Origin: Demequina zhanjiangensis
GTDB taxonomy: Bacteria > Actinomycetota > Actinomycetes > Actinomycetales > Demequinaceae
Assembly: GCF_030418315.1 (NCBI RefSeq)
Contig: NZ_JAUHPV010000001.1
Coordinates: forward strand, 520,456 to 584,455
Reading direction: 5' to 3'
DNA: 64,000 nucleotides
In this document: positions 49,038-57,220 of the stretch, piece after piece
How positions within the stretch are numbered: the first letter of the stretch is position 1
Layout: each line of letters begins with the position of its first letter
Notes under the pieces: model-generated
Seen by the model: only the letters and a program-made list of their open reading frames with translations
Told to the model about the DNA's origin: nothing
Databases searched by the model: none
Position numbers and translations under genes: made by a program

Positions 49038-50735
49038 ATGACAGAGACGCCCGACATCAAGCCCCGTTCCCGCCAGGTGACCGACGGCATCGAGGCGACA
49101 GCGGCGCGAGGCATGCTCCGCGCCGTCGGCCTCGGTGACGACGACTTCGCGAAGCCCCAGATCGGCATCGCGAGCTCGTGGAACGAGATCACCCCCTGCA
49201 ACCTCTCGCTCCAGCGCCTCGCCCAGGCCTCCAAGTCGGGCGTCCACGCAGGCGGCGGCTACCCGCTCGAGTTCGGCACCATCTCCGTGTCCGACGGCAT
49301 CTCGATGGGCCACGAGGGCATGCACTACTCGCTGATCTCGCGCGACCTCATCGCCGACTCGGTCGAGACGGTCATGCTCGCGGAGCGGCTCGACGGCTCC
49401 GTGCTGCTCGCCGGCTGCGACAAGTCGCTTCCCGGCATGCTCATGGCAGCGGCCCGCCTCGACCTGGCGTCGGTGTTCCTCTACGCCGGCTCGATCATGC
49501 CGGGTCACGTGACGCTGTCCGACGGCACCAGCAAGGACGTCACGATCATCGACGCCTTCGAGGCGGTCGGCGCCGTGTCCCGCGGGCTCATGTCCGAGGA
49601 GGATCGACTGGCGATCGAGAAGGCGATCTGCCCCGGCGAGGGTGCCTGCGGTGGCATGTACACCGCCAACACGATGGCGTCCGTCGGTGAGGCGCTCGGC
49701 ATGTCGATCCCCGGCTCCGCCGCCCCGCCCTCGGCCGACCGTCGTCGTGACTTCTACGCCCACAAGTCGGGTGAGGCCGTGGTGAACATGCTCCGCAAGG
49801 GCATCACCGCGCGCGACATCATGACCAAGGAGGCATTCGAGAACGCGATCGCCGTGGTCATGGCCTTCGGTGGCTCCACCAACGCGGTGCTGCACCTTCT
49901 CGCGATCGCCAACGAGGCGGACGTGGACCTCACGCTCGACGACTTCGCTCGCGTGGCCGCCAAGGTGCCGCACCTGGGCGACCTCAAGCCCTTCGGCCAG
50001 TTCGTGATGAACGACGTGGACCGCGTGGGCGGCGTGCCCGCCGTCATGAAGAGCCTCCTTGACGAGGGCCTCATGCACGGCGACGTCATGACCGTGACCG
50101 GCAAGACGCTCGCCGAGAACCTCGAGGACCTCAAGCCGAACAAGCTCGACGGCCGCGTGGTCCGCGCGATGAACAACCCGATCCACAAGACGGGCGGCAT
50201 CACGATCCTCAAGGGCTCGCTCGCCCCCGAGGGTGCCGTCGTGAAGTCCGCAGGCTTCGACGACTCGGTCTTCGAGGCGACTGCCCGTGTCTTCGACCGT
50301 GAGCGCGCCGCGCTCGATGCGCTCGAGGACGGCACCATCCAGGCCGGCGACTGCGTCGTCATCCGCTACGAGGGTCCCAAGGGTGGTCCGGGCATGCGCG
50401 AGATGCTTGCCATCACCGCCGCCATCAAGGGTGCGGGGCTGGGCAAGGACGTGCTGCTCATCACCGACGGACGCTTCTCCGGCGGGACGACGGGCCTGTG
50501 CGTGGGCCACATCGCGCCGGAGGCGGTCGACGCCGGTCCGATCGCGTTCGTCCAGGACGGCGACAAGATCACGCTGAACGTGGCCGACGGCTCGCTCGAG
50601 CTGCACGTCAGCGACGAGGAGCTGGCCGCGCGCAAGGAGGGCTGGGAGCCCATCGCGCCGCGCTTCACCAAGGGCGTGCTCGGCCGCTACCAGAGGATGG
50701 TGCAGTCGGCGTCGAAGGGCGCAGTGCTCGCCTGA
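49038..50735 (+). CDS. ilvD: Dihydroxy-acid dehydratase
   Basis: Third common enzyme of valine, isoleucine and leucine synthesis; dehydrates 2,3-dihydroxy acids to 2-keto acids. The 565-residue protein carries the cluster-binding cysteines in [22 protein letters not shown] and [14 protein letters not shown], and the C-terminal signature [21 protein letters not shown] chose the ATG at 49038, which follows the TAGACT box, over the frame start at 48960 within the regulatory region. It is monocistronic with a strong terminator. The other branched-chain genes lie 9 kb away. Confidence 0.96.
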   Translation: MTETPDIKPRSRQVTDGIEATAARGMLRAVGLGDDDFAKPQIGIASSWNEITPCNLSLQRLAQASKSGVHAGGGYPLEFGTISVSDGISMGHEGMHYSLISRDLIADSVETVMLAERLDGSVLLAGCDKSLPGMLMAAARLDLASVFLYAGSIMPGHVTLSDGTSKDVTIIDAFEAVGAVSRGLMSEEDRLAIEKAICPGEGACGGMYTANTMASVGEALGMSIPGSAAPPSADRRRDFYAHKSGEAVVNMLRKGITARDIMTKEAFENAIAVVMAFGGSTNAVLHLLAIANEADVDLTLDDFARVAAKVPHLGDLKPFGQFVMNDVDRVGGVPAVMKSLLDEGLMHGDVMTVTGKTLAENLEDLKPNKLDGRVVRAMNNPIHKTGGITILKGSLAPEGAVVKSAGFDDSVFEATARVFDRERAALDALEDGTIQAGDCVVIRYEGPKGGPGMREMLAITAAIKGAGLGKDVLLITDGRFSGGTTGLCVGHIAPEAVDAGPIAFVQDGDKITLNVADGSLELHVSDEELAARKEGWEPIAPRFTKGVLGRYQRMVQSASKGAVLA

Positions 50736-50751
50736 TCTGAGTCTTCTGAGC

Positions 50752-50782
50752 GGGGCCCCGGAGCGATCTGCTCCGGGGCCCC
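50752..50782 (+). terminator. Terminator after ilvD
   Basis: Perfect 13-bp stem (50752-50764 with 50770-50782), 5-base loop, starting 16 bases after the ilvD stop. The core GGGGCCCCGGAG recurs in the hairpin at 54766-54803. Confidence 0.88.
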
Positions 50783-50806
50783 AACCTTCTCTCGAGCGGC
50801 CTCGTT
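50783..50806 (+). promoter_or_regulatory. Possible ECF sigma promoter before the propeller genes
   Basis: AACC (50783-50786) and CGTT (50803-50806) are separated by 16 bases, within the longer match CAACCTT-N13-CGTT. The same element with identical spacing lies before the sigma factor gene at 56634-56657. AAC and CGT cores at this distance are typical of ECF-type promoters. It directly abuts the ilvD terminator, and the predicted leader to the GTG start is about 120 bases, with a 7-bp hairpin at 50813-50841. Confidence 0.5.
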
Positions 50807-50932
50807 TCATGTGCAGGGGGTGAGCAGTGCTTCGCCCCTGCCGAAATGTGACGAGATCGTTGCCCGAGCGGGATGTCGCCTCGATCGTCATCGCGCTAGG
50901 TTCGATTCAGTACTGAGAACGAGGGGGCACGA

Positions 50933-52561
50933 GTGAACGAGGAGCCGGGCGCAGCTTCCGAGCTGCCGGAGACGAGCGAGGTGGCCAGCAAGGGGCAGAA
51001 GCCCTGGTACGCGGCGTTCTCCAAGCCGATCGTATGGGGGCCGACGGCGGGCGTCGCCGCACTTGTCGTCGGTGCGCTCGTGTTCGTCGCCGTGTCAGGT
51101 GGTGGCGATGCTGAGGCGGCTGGGGTCGCCTCGTCGACTCCGTCGCCGACCGAGATCAGCGAGTCCGCCGACGCGCAGTCCGGCTCGCATGGCACGTCAC
51201 CCAGCGCGACCGCGGAACCTTCGGCCACGGCGTCCCCCGAGCCGTCGTCGTCTGCCACCGCTGGAGCCGAGGCATCGGCGGGACCTGAGGGAGGTCAGGA
51301 CATCGGCGCTCCGGCGGATGGGGACGCGCTCGCATCGACTGCCACCCTCTGCGTGCCCGACGCCTCCTCCACCGCGGTCTCCACCTCGGCAGACGGCGTG
51401 ATGATGGGCGATCCCGATGCGACGAGCAAGGCCGTGGCTCCCAAGAGTCTCAAGTGGGGAGGCTTCTTCGACCCCCACCTGTCGGCGGACGGGACCTTCC
51501 TCACGGTCGTCGGCTCCGAGGAGGGCGTCGAGACCGCCATGGTCGTGAAGACGGCCACCGGTGCGAGGATCGCGTCCCACGGAGGCTTCGGGAACGCGGT
51601 CGCCGAGTGGAACCCCGCGCTCACGCGCGTCGCGCTCGGCTGGACCGCGGACGAGACGATGCATGTGACGGTCGTCCAGCCCTCCACGGGCGCCGAGCGC
51701 GAGCTGGTCGCATGGGGCGGCAGGCTCGTGGATTCGCTGGCATGGTCGTCCGACGGAGCCTGCCTTCTCATCACCCACCGCAGCGTCTACGACGCCTATG
51801 ACCTCGACCCGGCGGTCCATGCGTTCGGCGTGATCGACGTGGCGAGCGGGGACTACGTCGAGCTCGGTGTGGGTTCGGATGCGGTGTACGGAGCCGAGGG
51901 GATCGTGTTCACCACGGCAGAGGGCTCTCGCACGCACATGGCGACCATGGGCTCCAACGGATACGGCGAGAGGACCCGTGGCATCGGCGACGGGGGAAGC
52001 AGGAATCAGGCATCCGGCGGGTCCGACTACCTCATCGACCTCGACCGCGATCTCATGATCTACGGGCAGAACTCGTCCACCTCCAGCGCGACTCTGCGCA
52101 ACGCGCACCCCTCCGGGGACGGTGACGGGACGCTCGCCACCATCACGGGCAACGTTCAGGACACGGCGCTGGCCCGCGACGGCTCCCGCGTCGCCTTCAC
52201 GGCGGCCGACTACGAGCAGTCCACCGATCGCCTCGGCATGGTGAGATCCATCGGTGGCCCCGTGGTGTGGGCAGACCTGTCGCTCGCCAACGACCAGCGT
52301 CTCCTCGGTCTCTCGTGGGCGCCCGACGGCTCCGGCGTGGTGACCATGGTCATCACCTCTGGCACCAACTCGACGGCGTCGACTGTGCAGCCGATCCTCG
52401 TCGCGCTCGACGGCTCCGTCACGCCGCTCGCCTCGGCAGTGGCGGGCAGCTCCTCCTGCGATCCGACGTGGTCTGCCGACGGCGACACCCTCGTGTGGTG
52501 CGCGGGAGGCGACTACCCGGCGGAGACTGCGAAGGCTCGACTCTACGTGGTCACCCGTTGA
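50933..52561 (+). CDS. Membrane-anchored TolB-like beta-propeller protein (first)
   Basis: Function unknown; 542 residues. A short cytoplasmic tail and the segment PIVWGPTAGVAALVVGALVF (about 32-52) anchor it, followed by a Ser/Thr/Pro/Glu-rich linker (60-120) and an extracytoplasmic propeller. Blade-like repeats include LSADGTFLTVVG, WSSDGACLLITH, ALARDGSRVAFTA, WAPDGSGVVTMV and WSADGDTLVWC. Two Cys near the end and two earlier may form disulfides. The GTG start has AGGGGG upstream. A paralogue follows after 59 bases and shares PIVWGPTAGVAA. Confidence 0.75.
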   Translation: MNEEPGAASELPETSEVASKGQKPWYAAFSKPIVWGPTAGVAALVVGALVFVAVSGGGDAEAAGVASSTPSPTEISESADAQSGSHGTSPSATAEPSATASPEPSSSATAGAEASAGPEGGQDIGAPADGDALASTATLCVPDASSTAVSTSADGVMMGDPDATSKAVAPKSLKWGGFFDPHLSADGTFLTVVGSEEGVETAMVVKTATGARIASHGGFGNAVAEWNPALTRVALGWTADETMHVTVVQPSTGAERELVAWGGRLVDSLAWSSDGACLLITHRSVYDAYDLDPAVHAFGVIDVASGDYVELGVGSDAVYGAEGIVFTTAEGSRTHMATMGSNGYGERTRGIGDGGSRNQASGGSDYLIDLDRDLMIYGQNSSTSSATLRNAHPSGDGDGTLATITGNVQDTALARDGSRVAFTAADYEQSTDRLGMVRSIGGPVVWADLSLANDQRLLGLSWAPDGSGVVTMVITSGTNSTASTVQPILVALDGSVTPLASAVAGSSSCDPTWSADGDTLVWCAGGDYPAETAKARLYVVTR

Positions 52562-52620
52562 TCTCTGAGGGCGCGGAACCTCGAGACCCGCGAGCTCGGA
52601 GCGGCGCCGGGACGAGCGAG

Positions 52621-54087
52621 GTGGTCTCCCGATCTCGCTCCTCCAGGCTGCTGCAGACTGCGAAGCGGCCGATCGTGTGGGGGCCGACCGCCGGAGTCGC
52701 AGCCGTGCTGATCGGCGTGATCGCGGCCGTCCAGGTCGCCGGGTCAGGGGAGACGGTCGCGGCGGAGCCCTCGGCCTCGCCCACGAGCTCCGTGACGTCG
52801 GCCGGGTCGCCTGCGACATCGGCCACGGCTGGCACCGCGCCGTCCGCCGCGGCAGAGCCGAGCCCCTCGGCCTCCGCGTCTCCCTCCGTCGCCCCCGGCG
52901 TGGATGTGGTGGAGATCGGGCGTGATGCGCCTTACGCCAACCCGTATGACGACGCGGACACGGGCACGTTGATCGAGATCGCCGACTTCGTGACCTCGGC
53001 AGAACTGTCGCCGGACGACGACTTCATGATGGTGTACGCCCAGCTCGACGAGTACGACACCACGGTTCAGCTCATCGACGTGGAGACCGGCGTCGATCAC
53101 GGTCCCGGGGTCTGGACGAATGCGTCATCGGCTGCGTGGGTGCCGGGTCAGGACCACCTCGCGCTGATCGCGATGCCCGAGGACGGCGGCCCGGTGGGGC
53201 TCACCCTCGTCGATGCCGCGACGGGTGAAGCGCGCGAGCTCGGAGACCTCGATGGTGCGTGGGTGAAGAGCGTCGAGGTGACCAACGACGGCCGCTTCGC
53301 GGCGGTGACGCTCGGTTCCGACGACCACCGCGCGTGGCTCGACCACGACCTCCAGTCCAAGTCGGTGGTCCTCGTCGACCTGTCGGACGGGTCCACCCAG
53401 ACCGTCGGAGCCTCCTCGTCCGCAGGCTTCGTGCCGGACGGCTCCGGCATCTTCCTGTGGTCCTCGGCGAACGGGACGAGGCAGCTCATCCTGTACGACC
53501 TGGGCAGCGACACCGCGACCGTGACCGCGGTGCCGGAGTCCGCGGTGCACATCGCCTCGCGGCTGCGATTCAGCGACGACGGCTCGCGCGCAGTGTTCTG
53601 GATGCCCAAGGGTCAGGCGTCGCGAAGCATCGCCGTGATCGACGCGGACGGGTCGGACTACCGGTCGCTCGTCACTGCGAAGACCGACGCCCTCTCGCTC
53701 GACTGGGTCGACGCGCACACGGTGATGGTGGTCCGAGGCACGCACTCCCAGCGCAGCCTCGCGCTGGTGGACGTGGACTCTGCCACGGTGCCGTGGGAGC
53801 TCGACGGCGATCTCCTCTATCCCGGCGCCGCCATGCAGTACGCCACGATGCTCCCGGATCGCTCGGGTGCGGCGTTCATCTACAACTACCGAGGGCCCGA
53901 CTTCGCGTTCGTCTCGAGCTGGGAGGACGCGCCGGGCGACTCCGTGGCGGTGTTCTACACCGCGGATTTCCCGAGCCGTCCGGTGCTCGCGCCGATCTGG
54001 AGCTCCGACGGGTCGCAGATGTTCTGGTTCTTCGAGCGCACCTCCGCTTCGGAGGCCTCGATGCTGGTGCTGACCGCGGAGGAGTAG
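52621..54087 (+). CDS. Membrane-anchored TolB-like beta-propeller protein (second)
   Basis: Paralogue of the preceding gene, 488 residues from the GTG at 52621. It has a short basic tail, the membrane segment PIVWGPTAGVAAVLIGVIAA, a Ser/Ala/Pro linker and blade repeats (LSPDDDFMMVYA, VTNDGRFAAVTLG, FVPDGSGIFLWS, FSDDGSRAVFWM, WSSDGSQMFWFF). The start is uncertain: similarity to the first protein (TSEV) extends a few codons upstream of the GTG, but no other start codon is in frame between the two genes. They form an operon. Confidence 0.73.
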   Translation: MVSRSRSSRLLQTAKRPIVWGPTAGVAAVLIGVIAAVQVAGSGETVAAEPSASPTSSVTSAGSPATSATAGTAPSAAAEPSPSASASPSVAPGVDVVEIGRDAPYANPYDDADTGTLIEIADFVTSAELSPDDDFMMVYAQLDEYDTTVQLIDVETGVDHGPGVWTNASSAAWVPGQDHLALIAMPEDGGPVGLTLVDAATGEARELGDLDGAWVKSVEVTNDGRFAAVTLGSDDHRAWLDHDLQSKSVVLVDLSDGSTQTVGASSSAGFVPDGSGIFLWSSANGTRQLILYDLGSDTATVTAVPESAVHIASRLRFSDDGSRAVFWMPKGQASRSIAVIDADGSDYRSLVTAKTDALSLDWVDAHTVMVVRGTHSQRSLALVDVDSATVPWELDGDLLYPGAAMQYATMLPDRSGAAFIYNYRGPDFAFVSSWEDAPGDSVAVFYTADFPSRPVLAPIWSSDGSQMFWFFERTSASEASMLVLTAEE

Positions 54088-54130
54088 GCGTCCCCTCCTT
54101 GGCTGCGGTTCGTGGTGACGTCCCGCCGCG

Positions 54131-54664
54131 TCAGGCGTCGGCCCCGGCCAACAGGGTGGCCGCCTCCTCGCTCGTGGCGTAGACGACCTCGTACTGCTCG
54201 TCGATCAGCGGGGCGACGGCCGCTGCGCGGCGCGCCTGCACCCTGGCGTGGCTGAAGTAGCCCGCCGTCCAACCCAGAAGACCCAGCGCACCTGCGATGA
54301 CGGTGAGCGCGGGAAGGTCCCAGTCCGTGATCGCGAACACGGAGACGGCCATCAGTGCGGAGCCGACGATGCCGAAGCCCAGCGAGACCTGCAGAGCGGC
54401 CGCCGACTTCGACCGCTCGAGCTGAGCGATGCTGTCGAGTGCGGCCGCGCAACGGCGCTGAAGCGCCATCACCGCGGCGCGGTTCTTGACGCGTCGGTCG
54501 CGCTTGATCTTGAGCACGACCGTGCCGGGGCGGCGAGGGTCGAATGCGCGGGACTCGAGGTCCCACCCGAAGTTCCGGTACGTGTCTGCGTGGAGCGATT
54601 CGAGCTCCCGCGGGGCAGCGATCGTGAGGTAGTCGTAGGCGACGAACGCGGGGTGGTCTGTCAT
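54131..54664 (-). CDS. Membrane protein of unknown function, two transmembrane segments
   Basis: A 177-residue protein I do not recognise. A soluble, basic N-terminal part (about 1-75, AYDYLTIAAPRELESLHADT) is followed by a helical segment and two adjacent membrane segments (about 98-118 LGFGIVGSALMAVSVFAITDW and 122-140 LTVIAGALGLLGWTAGYF), then a short C-terminal tail. The ATG has a strong AAGGAG site. It converges with the propeller operon and lies downstream of the DUF5692-like gene, from which a strong terminator separates it. Confidence 0.65.
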   Translation of the reverse strand: MTDHPAFVAYDYLTIAAPRELESLHADTYRNFGWDLESRAFDPRRPGTVVLKIKRDRRVKNRAAVMALQRRCAAALDSIAQLERSKSAAALQVSLGFGIVGSALMAVSVFAITDWDLPALTVIAGALGLLGWTAGYFSHARVQARRAAAVAPLIDEQYEVVYATSEEAATLLAGADA

Positions 54665-54765
54665 GGTGTCTCTCCTTGTCTGGGCGATGACTCCACGTTG
54701 CCCCGGGGCAGGGTGCACGCGCATCGTCCAGTCGCAGGCTCTCGATGTCATCCATCCGCGGTATG

Positions 54766-54803
54766 CCGAGGGGCCCCGGAGAGTGATCTCCGGGGCCCCT
54801 CGG
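54766..54803 (-). terminator. Terminator after the DUF5692-like gene
   Basis: Perfect 17-bp stem (54766-54782 with 54787-54803) and a 4-base loop, 38 bases after the stop. It contains the same GGGGCCCCGGAG core as the ilvD terminator. Confidence 0.87.
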
Positions 54804-54841
54804 GGAGCGGTGCGGACCTGTTCCGGTCCATTGCGTTGACG

Positions 54842-55825
54842 TCAGACGCCCACGGTCTCCTTGCGCTCGACGCCTGCCGCGGCGAGCTGCTCGGGACGGG
54901 CGCCGGGGATGGTCTCGACGACCTGCTTGTACGCCTCCGTGTCGTCGTAGATCTCGACCTTGAGCGGGTTCTTGCGGCCCTTGACCATCTTCGTGATCTG
55001 GAGGACGGCGAGCGCCACGTTCGCGGCGAGCGCGAGGGCGGAGACGGTGAAGAGCGCGACCGGGTCGTGCGAGGACTCGACCGAGAACTGGGAGTCGCCG
55101 ACGAAGGCCGGCACCGCCATCGTCCACATCATCCAGAATGCGAGCGTGTGCGCGCGGTGCTGGAGCCATGCGCCCTTGCGGATGAAGAAGGCCGGGATCG
55201 TGCAGCTGATGAGCAGCGCGGCGCCTGCGTAGAACGAGTGGTCGCCCACGCAGTTGTAGACGTACGCGAAGTTCCAGATGTCGTACGCGATGATCCACGG
55301 CCAGATCATGTCGGGGAAGATCATGTCCTTGGTCTTGTCACGCGAGATGTAGATGCCCATCCAGCCGGTGATCGCGAGCAGGTTGATGAGGCCGGCGATG
55401 CCGTTCATGTAGTTCCACGAGCCGGAGAGCATGTAGACGCCGTCGACCATGCCGTCGGCGCCCATCGCGCCCACCTGGAAGTCGCGGATGCACGCCTCGA
55501 GGATGTTGAGCGCGAGGATCCCCGCAGGGAACATCAGCGCGTACTTGTTCTTCGCGAGGCGCGGGATGTACCGGATCGCGAGGAATCCCAGGCAGCCTGC
55601 CAGCGCCGAGTAGACCTTGACCCAGTGGAACCACGTGCCGGTGGAGGAACCTTCGCCGGCGGTGTGCGGCCACACGAAGATCGTGAGCAGCACGGGTACG
55701 GCGATGAAGAAGAACATGCCGGCGTAGGGGCCGCGGCGCGAGAGCTCGTTGAGCCCGATCAGGGCTCCGAGCACCACGAACCACATGACCCCCTGGGCCA
55801 GCGTGATCGATTCGAACAGGAACAT
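54842..55825 (-). CDS. Polytopic membrane protein, DUF5692-like
   Basis: Function unknown; 327 residues with about eight to nine transmembrane segments (for example LAQGVMWFVVLGALIGL, MFFFIAVPVLLTIFVW, LINLLAITGWMGIYI, LLISCTIPAFFI). A Gly/Thr segment TAGEGSSTGTWFHWVKVYSA and IWPWIIAYDIWNFAYVYNC are distinctive and, from memory, match the DUF5692 family. The C-terminal tail of about 45 residues is cytoplasmic and charged. The ATG has AAGGAGAG. The TetR gene is 29 bases upstream in the same direction, so the pair is an operon in which this protein is the probable effector. Confidence 0.68.
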   Translation of the reverse strand: MFLFESITLAQGVMWFVVLGALIGLNELSRRGPYAGMFFFIAVPVLLTIFVWPHTAGEGSSTGTWFHWVKVYSALAGCLGFLAIRYIPRLAKNKYALMFPAGILALNILEACIRDFQVGAMGADGMVDGVYMLSGSWNYMNGIAGLINLLAITGWMGIYISRDKTKDMIFPDMIWPWIIAYDIWNFAYVYNCVGDHSFYAGAALLISCTIPAFFIRKGAWLQHRAHTLAFWMMWTMAVPAFVGDSQFSVESSHDPVALFTVSALALAANVALAVLQITKMVKGRKNPLKVEIYDDTEAYKQVVETIPGARPEQLAAAGVERKETVGV

Positions 55826-55854
55826 TGCTCTCTCCTTGAGAAGCGTTCCGCGGG

Positions 55855-56499
55855 CTACGCGTCCGCGGAGGGTTGATCCCGGTCGGGGCCCCGGGTGGGG
55901 TGCGGCGCCAGCCGGAGGGTCTGGCGCACGATGTCGGCGAGCACGTCGTCGCCGAGCGCTGGGTTCGTGCGGATCAGGCCGATGATGCCGTGGAGCAGCA
56001 TGGCGAACGTCTCTCGCACGTGGGTGATCTCGATGGTGTGGCGGGCCGCGTAGGCGGGGATGGTGGTCTCCTCGAGCACGTCGAGGAGCGCGGTGATCGA
56101 CTGGTCCAGGTAGCGGACGTAGAGGCCCGCGTCGTCGAAGCGGGGGAGGGGGTTCGCGGTGCGCGCCTCCCCGTCGATCCGGTGGGGCATGTTGCGTCGG
56201 AAGAGCTGGACGTACGACGCGACGGCGCCGTCGATGTCTCCTGGGGTGCGGGCGGCGTCCCAGGCGCGCAGCTCGTCGGCGAAGTCCTGGACGCAGGCGT
56301 CGAGCACCTGGTCCACGAGCCGCTCCATGGACCCTGCGTAGTGGTAGACGAGGCTGCGGGCGACGCCCACCTCGTCGGCGATGTGCTGGAACGTGGTCGC
56401 GCGTACCCCTTGCCGGGCGAAGAGGGTGCGGGCGGCGTCGACGATCTCCTCGCGGCGCTCCTCGGGAGGCTTCACGGTGCGGGATCGGCGCTGGTCCAT
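55855..56499 (-). CDS. TetR-family regulator
   Basis: Predicted repressor of 214 residues. The helix-turn-helix is typical (REEIVDAARTLFARQGVRAT, FQHIADEVGVARSLVYHY, about residues 14-60), followed by a ligand-binding helical domain. The gene has a palindromic operator over its -35 and a -10 that ends 6 bases before the ATG, so it probably represses itself and the membrane protein gene downstream. The ligand is unknown. Confidence 0.86.
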   Translation of the reverse strand: MDQRRSRTVKPPEERREEIVDAARTLFARQGVRATTFQHIADEVGVARSLVYHYAGSMERLVDQVLDACVQDFADELRAWDAARTPGDIDGAVASYVQLFRRNMPHRIDGEARTANPLPRFDDAGLYVRYLDQSITALLDVLEETTIPAYAARHTIEITHVRETFAMLLHGIIGLIRTNPALGDDVLADIVRQTLRLAPHPTRGPDRDQPSADA

Positions 56500-56505
56500 G
56501 CCTTG

Positions 56506-56534
56506 ACCGTAGACCTTATTGACAATGTGTCAAT
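56506..56534 (-). promoter_or_regulatory. Autoregulated promoter and operator of the TetR gene
   Basis: The palindrome ATTGACA-N3-TGTCAAT (56518-56534) is perfect. On the minus strand it contains the -35 TTGACA (56533-56528), and TACGGT (56511-56506) follows after 16 bases as the -10. Binding at the palindrome would block the -35. Confidence 0.8.
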
Positions 56535-56633
56535 TGGGACCTGGGTCCTGATCGGGCCTGGTCAGCAATCGTTCTGCGACACGGACCTCCGCACCAGAGC
56601 ACCCGCCGGCGCCCCCGGTAGCGTTCCTCGCAC

Positions 56634-56657
56634 AACCTTTCGGGACGCTGCGCCGTT
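56634..56657 (+). promoter_or_regulatory. Possible autoregulated ECF promoter of the sigma factor gene
   Basis: AACC (56634-56637) and CGTT (56654-56657) are separated by 16 bases. The wider match CAACCTT-N13-CGTT is shared with the region before the propeller genes at 50783-50806. ECF sigma genes often carry their own target promoter. Confidence 0.55.
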
Positions 56658-56680
56658 CCTACGGTGTGAGAGGGGCAGAC

Positions 56681-57220
56681 ATGGATCCGGACGGCTTGCT
56701 GGCCTACCTGTGCGAGCACAGATACGGCAGGCTGATCGCGCTCGCGACGATGATGCGCGGCACCCGCGACGGCGCCGACGACGTGGTGCAGGACGCGCTC
56801 GTCGCGGTCTTCTCGAAGCCTCGCAGGTTCCCCTCCGAGGCTGCCGCCGAGGCGTACGTCAGGAAGGCGATCACCACGCGTGCCCTCGACGAGCACCGGC
56901 GCACGGGCCGCGAACGGAACGCGACCCTGCGGCTCGCGACGCTGATCCCGCAAGCCCATCACGACCCCGAGCCGGCCTGGTCCCGGGAGATCGACCGCGC
57001 GCTCGCCGACCTGACGCCCAGGGTGCGCGCATGCGTGATCCTGCGATACCTCGACGACCAGTCGATCCAGCAGACGGCCGACCTCCTCGGCCTCAGCCCA
57101 GGCGCGGTCAAGCGCTACACGTCCGACGGGATCCGCGCTCTCAACGCGGCTCTCGGCACCACGGCGGATCCGGACGACCATCCCTCGCCCGCCCCGATCG
57201 TCACGAAGGGGTCACTGTGA
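56681..57220 (+). CDS. ECF-like sigma factor, SigE-family type
   Basis: RNA polymerase sigma factor of 179 residues. Region 2 spans about 8-75 (YGRLIALATMMRGTRDGADDVVQDALVAVF, AEAYVRKAITTRALDEHRR) and region 4 about 108-165 (LTPRVRACVILRYLDDQSIQQTADLLGLSPGAVKRYTSDG). No extra C-terminal domain is present. I preferred the ATG at 56681, with GAGAGGGG upstream, over the GTG at 56666. Its stop overlaps the start of the membrane-anchored protein gene (GTGA), a typical sigma and anti-sigma arrangement. Confidence 0.87.
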   Translation: MDPDGLLAYLCEHRYGRLIALATMMRGTRDGADDVVQDALVAVFSKPRRFPSEAAAEAYVRKAITTRALDEHRRTGRERNATLRLATLIPQAHHDPEPAWSREIDRALADLTPRVRACVILRYLDDQSIQQTADLLGLSPGAVKRYTSDGIRALNAALGTTADPDDHPSPAPIVTKGSL

